This document shows positions 6,253 through 11,417 of a stretch of 11,417 bases of DNA, piece by piece (position 1 is the stretch's first letter; each line of letters opens with the position of its first letter). A model generated the notes under the pieces. That model was not told the origin of the DNA. It was given only the letters and a program-made list of their open reading frames with translations, and did no database searches. The position numbers and the translations under genes were made by a program. The stretch is taken from contig JACPDV010000219.1 in assembly GCA_016183835.1 (NCBI GenBank), positions 1-11,417 of the forward strand, in the 5' to 3' direction. The DNA is from Armatimonadota bacterium (lineage in GTDB: Bacteria > Armatimonadota > UBA10988).

Positions 6253-6726
6253 ATGCCGCTCGTCTACCTGTTCCTGCTGATCTGCATGATGTTCGTCGGC
6301 GGCATGCTGATCCGCCTCAATCCCGAACCGGTGACCTTTCGCTTCTGGTGCTTTGGCACGTTCCAGGCCAGCGCGTCGGTGCTCGAGGTGGTGGGCTACT
6401 CGGCGCTGTTCGGCGCCTCGGCAGCGGCCATCCTCCACACCCGCAGCCTGGTCCTCAGCTACCGCGAGCGGCGCAACGTCGAGCGCGACACGGCGGCCCT
6501 GCGCGAGGACAACGCACACCTCCGGCGCGACGCAGAGAACAGCCGCACCGCATCGCGCCTGCTCGAGGCCCGGCTGGCCGAGGCGGAGGAGCGGTTCGCA
6601 CAGCTCGAAGCCCGCGCGGTGCCGCTCCTCACCATGCAGCCCGAGCGGCGCGCCACGCCGGAGCGTCCCGTCCCCAAACAGCGGCCGAAGCCCCGCCGGC
6701 CATCTTCGCGGCGCCAGCGGCGGTGA
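6253..6726 (+). CDS. LapA-like (DUF1049-type) small membrane protein with coiled-coil tail
   Basis: A 157-residue integral membrane protein. It has two hydrophobic helices, residues 3-21 and about 43-62. Between them is the NPEPVTFRFWCFG stretch, which resembles the LapA-domain pattern (an Asn-Pro followed by a beta-like segment before the second helix). Residues about 68-125 are a charged coiled coil (RNVERDTAALREDNAHLRRD and onward). The C-terminus is basic and Pro/Arg-rich. LapA proteins of proteobacteria are linked to lipopolysaccharide assembly, but the similarity here is in the fold pattern only, so that role is not claimed. It has a GAGG site 8 nt upstream and its own promoter. It ends 3 nt before the glycosidase start, so translation of the two is probably coupled. 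Confidence 0.75.
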   Translation: MPLVYLFLLICMMFVGGMLIRLNPEPVTFRFWCFGTFQASASVLEVVGYSALFGASAAAILHTRSLVLSYRERRNVERDTAALREDNAHLRRDAENSRTASRLLEARLAEAEERFAQLEARAVPLLTMQPERRATPERPVPKQRPKPRRPSSRRQRR

Positions 6727-6729
6727 ACT

Positions 6730-9700
6730 GTGAACATAGCCCTCCCACGCAGCGCCACGATCGCATCTCTGGCGTTCGCCCTCGCCGGCCTGCCGGCGGT
6801 CGCGCAGTCCGCCGAGCCGCCCGGCGCGCAGACCTACAAGCTCCGCGGCACGCCCGACCCCGCGGCCACCGGCGGCGAGGCCAAGACGTTGCCGCAGGCG
6901 GGCATCTACTGCTGGTGGGACGGCCCGGCTCTGAAGCCGGGTTACTTCGAGATCACCGCCCGAGCGCGGGCGATCGCGCAGCCTGGCCTGCTGCACTTCG
7001 TGCTCTGCCACTCCGGCCAGGAGGCTCCACCGGCCTACGCCGTTTCGCGCACGCAGCACGCCACCATCGAGCCGGGCGCCTACCGCGAGTACTACTGCGG
7101 CACGTTCTACTTCGACGGCTCCTACACCCCGCGCGTCTCCGACTGGAGCAGCGGCGGGCTGATGGTGGACTGGGTCAGGCTCACCCCGGTCGCGATGAGC
7201 GCCATCCGCGACCCGGACCCCGCCACGGTCAAACGAGTCCTGGCGCCGCGGTTCGCCGGCCCGCCGCGCCTCGACGGCGAGCTGGGCGAGTGGGGCCGCG
7301 TGCCGGCCCTGGTGCTCGGCGCCGACAGCGCGCGCTCGGCCCGCTACGGCGGCACCGCCGACCTGAGCGCCGTCTGCCGCTGGGCGTGGGACGACAAGGC
7401 GCTCTACTTCGCCGCCGAGGTGCACGACAACCGCGCGGAGTTCCTGCTGGACGCCAGTGCGCTGAGCGGGCTGTGGCAGTTCGACTCCATCCAGATGGCC
7501 TTCGACGCGGCGCACAACGCGCGCACGCCGGGCTACGACCGCGACGACTACGAGTACGGCTTCGGCCTCACCGCCGCCGGGCCGCGGGCGTACCGCTGGG
7601 CGACCGGCAACGACCTGCCCCTGGGCGACGTGCCCAACGTCAGCCTCGCCGTGAAGCGCGACGACGCGGCGCAGCTCACGACCTACGAGATCGCCCTGCC
7701 GTGGACCGACCTGGTGCCCTTCTCGCCGCGCAACCCGGTCTGTGGCATGACCCTGATCGTCAACGACAACGACGGCGACGGCCCGCAGCGCGGCTGGCTG
7801 GAGTGGACGCCGGGGATCGCCGGACCGAAGGACCCCAGCGCCTTCGGCCAGCTGCAGCTCCTCGACCAGCCGCCCGCCGCTACCGAGGTGCTCGGCTGGC
7901 TGGTCGGCGAGAGTGACCTCTCGGACCAGCCGGAGGGCAGGTTCACCTTCCAGCTCAGCGGGCCGGCGCCCGACGGCGCGAGCACGCTCCGCTGGCGGCG
8001 GTTCGCCGGCGACAAGCCCGTGGCACAGGGCGAGATACCGGTGACCATGCCGCCGCCCTGGCCGCTGGTGGTGGACCTCCGCGGCGCCGGGCAGGGCGCG
8101 CTCAGCCTGCAGGCCGAGTTGGTGCACGACGGTACGGTCGTGGCGGAGGCCTGGGCGAGCTTCCACCGCTTCGCCGTGGCGGCGCTGCACGAGCGGCTGG
8201 CGCGCATCCGGGAGCGGCAGCAGGCGCTTTGGCAGAGCGTGCAGGCCTGGCGCGAGGCACACGGCCACGGCTGGTATCCGCGGGCGACGCTGGGCGTGGT
8301 GGGCGAATTCGTGACCCACACGGCGGATGACCTGAAGGAGCGCAAGTGCGAGCGCGCCGAGCAGGTGATGGGCGACCTGGAGGCCATGCTCGCCGAGGCC
8401 GCCGCGGAGCTGGACGCGTTGGAGGCCGATCCGCGGCGCGACATGACCGTGCCGCCGTCTTCAGCGGCCCGGCTCACGGCGCACGACGGCGGGCTCTTCG
8501 ACGGCGACCGGCCGGTCTTCCTGCTCGGCTTCTGCGGCTGGTGGCAGGTCTGGACGCAGTGCCGGCGGCTGGCCGACATGGGCATGAACATGGCGGAGGA
8601 CAGCATCGTGCTGCCCTTCGGCCTCTTCCCCACCCCGGACCGGCAGCCGCCCAAGGGCATGCTCGAGGGCACGGACTGGGCCTGGCTGCGCGGCGACGAG
8701 AACCACTTCCGGTACTCCCGGATGCTGGCCTGCAACCAGTTGCCGGAGTACCTCGAGGAGCAGTGCCCGGACGCGGTGGGCGGCGGCTGGGGCGGCTGGT
8801 GTACCCTCAGCCCCGGCCTGCGCGAGTTCGAGGGTCTCTACCTCGATACCGTGGCCGGCATTGCCGCGAAGCACACCTCGCCCGCCGTCCACGTGCTCTA
8901 CGGCGAGAACACCCATGCCCTCTCCCGCCATCCGCTCGAAGTCGCGGCGTTCCGTGCGTGGCTGGCGGAGCGGTACGGCGGCGTGACGGCGCTGAACCAG
9001 GCCTGGGGCACCCACTACGCCTCGCTCGACGAGGTAGGCAACGGCGACCAGGCGGCGTCGCCGGCGGCCTGGCACGACCGCGGCCGGTTCAACCAGCAGC
9101 TCTTCACCGACTGGACCGCCTGGCTGGTGGCCCGAGCCAAGGCCGCCGACCCGCGGGCGCTCTGCACCGGCTACCCCTCGCTGCTGAGCTGGGACGACTC
9201 GTCTGACTTCAGCGCCGGCATCGATATGGAGGCGCTGTGCGGCGCGCTCGACGTCAACGGCTGCGACACCGCCGCGCTCGACTACGGCGGCAAGCGCTGG
9301 GCGATGTCATCCATCACCGGCTTCGCCATGGCGCAGGACCTGCTCCAGGCCTTCCGACCCGACCACCCGAACTACGATCCCGAGCTGCACCTGGTGAACC
9401 TGCAGCAGCCCTACCCTCCGGCGTACATCCACGCGGCGCTGTGGCAGGGCTTCCTCCACGGCCTTTCGGCGGCCAGCGCGTGGGTCTACGAGCGGCGCGA
9501 CGGGATCGACTCGATGCTCACCTTCCAGCCGCGGGTGATGGAGGCGTATCTCCGCGCCGGGCTCGACCTGCGGCGCCTGGTGCCCGAGGTACGCGCCTTC
9601 CAGCGTGCCCCGGCGGAGGCGGCACTCCTCTACTCGCTGACCTCGGTCGCCTACAACCCGCAACACCTGCCGGAGCTGCGCAGCGCCTACGAGGGCACGT

Positions 9701-10239
9701 TCTTCCTGGACGCGAAGATGGGCTTCGTCACCGAACGGACGGTGCTCCGGGACGGGCTGCGCGGCGTGAAGCTGCTGGCGGTGCCCGAGGCCACGCACGT
9801 GCCGGCGCCGGTCCGGGAGGCGATCCTCGAGTGGGTTCGCGAGGGTGGCACGCTCTGGCTGGCAGGGGACGCCCTGAGCCGCGACGATCGCGACCGGCCG
9901 CTCCCGGCGCTCGGCCGCGGGCGGATCGTCCGCACCAAGGCCGGCGCCGACTACGACGCCTGGCGGACGCAGGCCGAGAAGCTCTACACCCTGGCTGGCG
10001 TCGAGCAGACCAGGCGCGTCGTGACCCCGGCCGGCCGCTCGGTGGACGGGGTCGAATGCCGCACGGTGCGACTCGGCGGGCGGGAGCTGGTGTACCTGAT
10101 CAACATGAACAAGGCCCCCGTGGCAGTGACCATCTCCCCCGCCCCACCCCGGCTCCGCGACCTGGTCCACGACCAATCGCTCCAACTCCCGCTCCACCTG
10201 GAGCCCCTCGACGTGGTCCTGACCGAACTCGGTCGTTGA
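6730..10239 (+). CDS. Secreted multidomain GH42-like (clan GH-A) glycosidase with CBM9-type module
   Basis: A 1,169-residue exported enzyme-like protein starting at a GTG 3 nt after the LapA-like gene. The order is: signal peptide (about 1-25, ending AVA); a beta-sandwich (about 35-160); a CBM9-type carbohydrate-binding module (about 175-390, PPRLDGELGEW then WDDKALYFAAEV); a linking beta region; and a helical hairpin (about 480-575). Then come a TIM-barrel catalytic domain (577 to about 945), a Rossmann/glutaminase-like domain (about 958-1075, KLLAVPEATHV) and a C-terminal beta domain. In the barrel, YGENTH gives candidate acid/base Glu726, followed by FRAWLAERYGGVTALNQAWG, a GH42 hallmark. 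PELHLVN gives candidate nucleophile Glu885, before ALWQGFLHG. Substrate is unknown; beta-galactoside-like sugars are the family norm. It likely acts in the periplasm or outside the cell. Alternative: a non-GH42 member of clan GH-A. Confidence 0.85.
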   Translation: MNIALPRSATIASLAFALAGLPAVAQSAEPPGAQTYKLRGTPDPAATGGEAKTLPQAGIYCWWDGPALKPGYFEITARARAIAQPGLLHFVLCHSGQEAPPAYAVSRTQHATIEPGAYREYYCGTFYFDGSYTPRVSDWSSGGLMVDWVRLTPVAMSAIRDPDPATVKRVLAPRFAGPPRLDGELGEWGRVPALVLGADSARSARYGGTADLSAVCRWAWDDKALYFAAEVHDNRAEFLLDASALSGLWQFDSIQMAFDAAHNARTPGYDRDDYEYGFGLTAAGPRAYRWATGNDLPLGDVPNVSLAVKRDDAAQLTTYEIALPWTDLVPFSPRNPVCGMTLIVNDNDGDGPQRGWLEWTPGIAGPKDPSAFGQLQLLDQPPAATEVLGWLVGESDLSDQPEGRFTFQLSGPAPDGASTLRWRRFAGDKPVAQGEIPVTMPPPWPLVVDLRGAGQGALSLQAELVHDGTVVAEAWASFHRFAVAALHERLARIRERQQALWQSVQAWREAHGHGWYPRATLGVVGEFVTHTADDLKERKCERAEQVMGDLEAMLAEAAAELDALEADPRRDMTVPPSSAARLTAHDGGLFDGDRPVFLLGFCGWWQVWTQCRRLADMGMNMAEDSIVLPFGLFPTPDRQPPKGMLEGTDWAWLRGDENHFRYSRMLACNQLPEYLEEQCPDAVGGGWGGWCTLSPGLREFEGLYLDTVAGIAAKHTSPAVHVLYGENTHALSRHPLEVAAFRAWLAERYGGVTALNQAWGTHYASLDEVGNGDQAASPAAWHDRGRFNQQLFTDWTAWLVARAKAADPRALCTGYPSLLSWDDSSDFSAGIDMEALCGALDVNGCDTAALDYGGKRWAMSSITGFAMAQDLLQAFRPDHPNYDPELHLVNLQQPYPPAYIHAALWQGFLHGLSAASAWVYERRDGIDSMLTFQPRVMEAYLRAGLDLRRLVPEVRAFQRAPAEAALLYSLTSVAYNPQHLPELRSAYEGTFFLDAKMGFVTERTVLRDGLRGVKLLAVPEATHVPAPVREAILEWVREGGTLWLAGDALSRDDRDRPLPALGRGRIVRTKAGADYDAWRTQAEKLYTLAGVEQTRRVVTPAGRSVDGVECRTVRLGGRELVYLINMNKAPVAVTISPAPPRLRDLVHDQSLQLPLHLEPLDVVLTELGR

Positions 10240-10251
10240 CCTAAGGCGGAA

Positions 10252-10334
10252 CTCACCGCAGAGACGCAGAGCATCACAGAGCCCAGACGGTCTTGGTTCC
10301 GGACCTCTGTGCGCCTCTGCGTCTCTGTGGTGAG
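10252..10334. repeat. Long-armed palindromic repeat of the CAGAG/CTCTG type
   Basis: Left arm 10252-10281 (starting CTCACCGCAGAGACGCAGAG) and right arm 10305-10334 (ending CTCTGCGTCTCTGTGGTGAG) are 30-bp reverse complements with four mismatches around a 23-nt loop. Within each arm the CAGAG word recurs at 8- to 9-nt steps. Beyond the arms, partial complementarity continues (GGCGGA against CCTCCGC). I recognise this class of palindrome as an intergenic repeat seen in many environmental genomes, where its false translations read like TETQRRTE or LCVSAVS, as here. As RNA it folds into a strong hairpin after the glycosidase gene. It has no T tract, so it is not a standard intrinsic terminator, though it may protect transcript ends. 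Confidence 0.85.
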
Positions 10335-10393
10335 CCTCCGCATCCGCGCAGGAGGGTGCCCCGGACGCGCGAACAGCGTGGCGGGGACGAACC

Positions 10394-11417
10394 ATGCTGA
10401 CCCGTCGTGACTTCGTGCGCACCGGCCTCGCCGGTGCCGCCGCCCTGACCGTCGTCCGACCCGGCCGCACACAGGTGCCGGCGAGCGACCGGATCGGGAT
10501 GGGGTTCCTCGGCGCCGGCGGGATCGCCTCGGCGCACCTCGGCGGCTTCCTCGCCGCACCCGATGTGGAGATCCGCGCGGTCTGCGACCCGCGCCGCGAC
10601 CGCCGCGAGGCGATGGCCGCGCAGGTCGACCAGCACTACGGCACCAAGGGCTGCCGCGCCTACAACGACTTTCGCGACGTACTCACCCGGCCCGACATCG
10701 ACGCCGTGTTGGTCGCCACGCCGGACCACTGGCATGCGCTCCTGACCATCGCCGCGGCGCAGGCTGGGAAGCACATGTACTCCGAGAAGCCGTTCTGCCG
10801 CACCGTGGCCGAGGGCCGGGCGATGGTGCAAGCGATCGCGCGGCACCGGGTGGTGTTCCAGCACGGCACGCAGCAGCGCAGCGACGGACGCTTCCGCCGC
10901 GCCTGCGAGCTGGTGCGCAACGGGCGGCTGGGCAAGCTCCACACGGTCCGCGTCGTGGTGCCCCTCGGGCAGCAGGGGCCGAACGGCACCATCGGCCCGC
11001 CGCCCGAAGGCGTGGACTGGGACCTGTGGCTCGGGCCAGCGCCCTGGTCGCCCTACAGCCCCGAGCGGATCGAGAACATGCAGTGGTTCCACATCGAGGA
11101 CTACTCGGCCGGCGGGTACGTCTCGGGCTGGGGCATCCATCACGTGGACATCCAGCAGTGGGGCATGGGCACCGAGCTGACCGGGCCGGTGGAGCTCGAG
11201 GGCACGGCCACCTTCCCCACCGACGGCCTCTGCGACGCGCCCATCACCTGGCACGTGGAGTACCACTTCGGCAGCGGGCCGCGGGTGATCTTCACCAGCG
11301 ACGAGGCGGCGCCGGACGGGGTGACCTTCGAGGGCGACGAGGGCAGCCTGTGGGTCACGCGCGGGGCCTGGTCCTCGCGGCCGGCGGCGCTCACCGAGTC
11401 CGCCGACGACGCCGGGC
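10394..11417 (+). CDS. Tat-exported Gfo/Idh/MocA-family oxidoreductase (3' end beyond window)
   Basis: The first 341 codons are visible, open at the right edge. An N-terminal twin-arginine signal (TRRDFVRTGLAGAAALTV, Arg4-Arg5) predicts export as a folded, cofactor-loaded protein. The Rossmann nucleotide site is GFLGAGGIASAH (residues 38-48), followed by VCDP. The family motif SEKPFCRT carries the usual catalytic Lys132. In the C-terminal alpha/beta domain, WGIHHVDIQQW places His250 and Asp252 at the customary active-site position. The family oxidises or reduces sugars, cyclitols or related polyols with NAD(P). Tat-exported versions are strongly expanded in Planctomycetota and similar groups. 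The ATG at 10394 follows GGGGA at 6 nt. The substrate is unknown; a role downstream of the glycosidase is an inference from adjacency, and the palindrome between them may separate the transcripts. Confidence 0.92.
   Translation, partial: MLTRRDFVRTGLAGAAALTVVRPGRTQVPASDRIGMGFLGAGGIASAHLGGFLAAPDVEIRAVCDPRRDRREAMAAQVDQHYGTKGCRAYNDFRDVLTRPDIDAVLVATPDHWHALLTIAAAQAGKHMYSEKPFCRTVAEGRAMVQAIARHRVVFQHGTQQRSDGRFRRACELVRNGRLGKLHTVRVVVPLGQQGPNGTIGPPPEGVDWDLWLGPAPWSPYSPERIENMQWFHIEDYSAGGYVSGWGIHHVDIQQWGMGTELTGPVELEGTATFPTDGLCDAPITWHVEYHFGSGPRVIFTSDEAAPDGVTFEGDEGSLWVTRGAWSSRPAALTESADDAG

Noticed and set aside
4734..6254. 506-codon minus-strand open frame opposite the TIGR03790 gene
   Set aside because: The plus strand has a signal peptide, ribosome site and family motifs; the antisense frame is Leu/Gly/Arg-rich noise.
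6055..8319. 754-codon minus-strand open frame across three plus-strand genes
   Set aside because: It crosses the ends of clear genes and an obvious promoter, and has shadow composition without domains.
10252..10334. The palindrome as a classical intrinsic terminator
   Set aside because: No T tract follows the right arm on the plus strand or the left arm on the minus strand, and the 23-nt loop and 30-bp arms are much larger than usual.
9307..10470. 387-codon minus-strand open frame at the glycosidase 3' end
   Set aside because: It is antisense to conserved plus-strand sequence and includes the palindrome, whose false translation gives the HRDAEAHR-type peptide.

Overview
The window is a very GC-rich bacterial chromosome segment. 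It is probably from an uncultured soil or water bacterium with Planctomycetota/Armatimonadota-like gene content. The pointers are a Tat-exported Gfo/Idh/MocA dehydrogenase, a secreted GH42-like glycosidase of more than 1,100 residues with a CBM9-type module, a TIGR03790-family exported protein, and a chlorite-dismutase-fold heme protein. The phylum is an inference from content only. I see no rRNA, tRNA, CRISPR array, transposase or phage gene.

Layout: two gene groups diverge from an 86-bp gap at 4738-4823. Leftward (minus strand), in order of transcription, come a chlorite dismutase-like/coproheme decarboxylase-like protein (4737-4027), a small membrane-anchored coiled-coil protein (4011-3430), a soluble GAF-GAF-PAS histidine kinase (3350-1323; alternative start 3449), and the N-terminal part of a large unknown exported protein that runs off the left edge. 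The reading frame of that last gene lacks a good start. A well-placed ATG with a Shine-Dalgarno sits at 1251, but it is separated from the main frame by a run of eight G, and the Shine-Dalgarno lies inside a perfect 9-bp inverted repeat.

Rightward (plus strand) come the TIGR03790 protein (4824-6188), then a near-consensus sigma70 promoter (6204-6232). That promoter drives a LapA-like membrane protein (6253-6726), tightly coupled to the secreted multidomain glycosidase (6730-10239). A 154-bp gap follows that holds an 83-bp long-armed palindrome of the CAGAG-repeat type. The last gene is a Tat-exported Gfo/Idh/MocA oxidoreductase, cut by the right edge.

How they may work together: the right half looks like extracytoplasmic carbohydrate processing, with a carbohydrate-binding glycosidase followed by a sugar/cyclitol dehydrogenase. 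The left half pairs a heme-family enzyme with a membrane coiled-coil protein and a soluble sensor kinase, which could be a heme/redox-linked signalling unit. Both readings are inferences from adjacency. The long antisense open frames in this window are GC-driven shadows of the genes listed.
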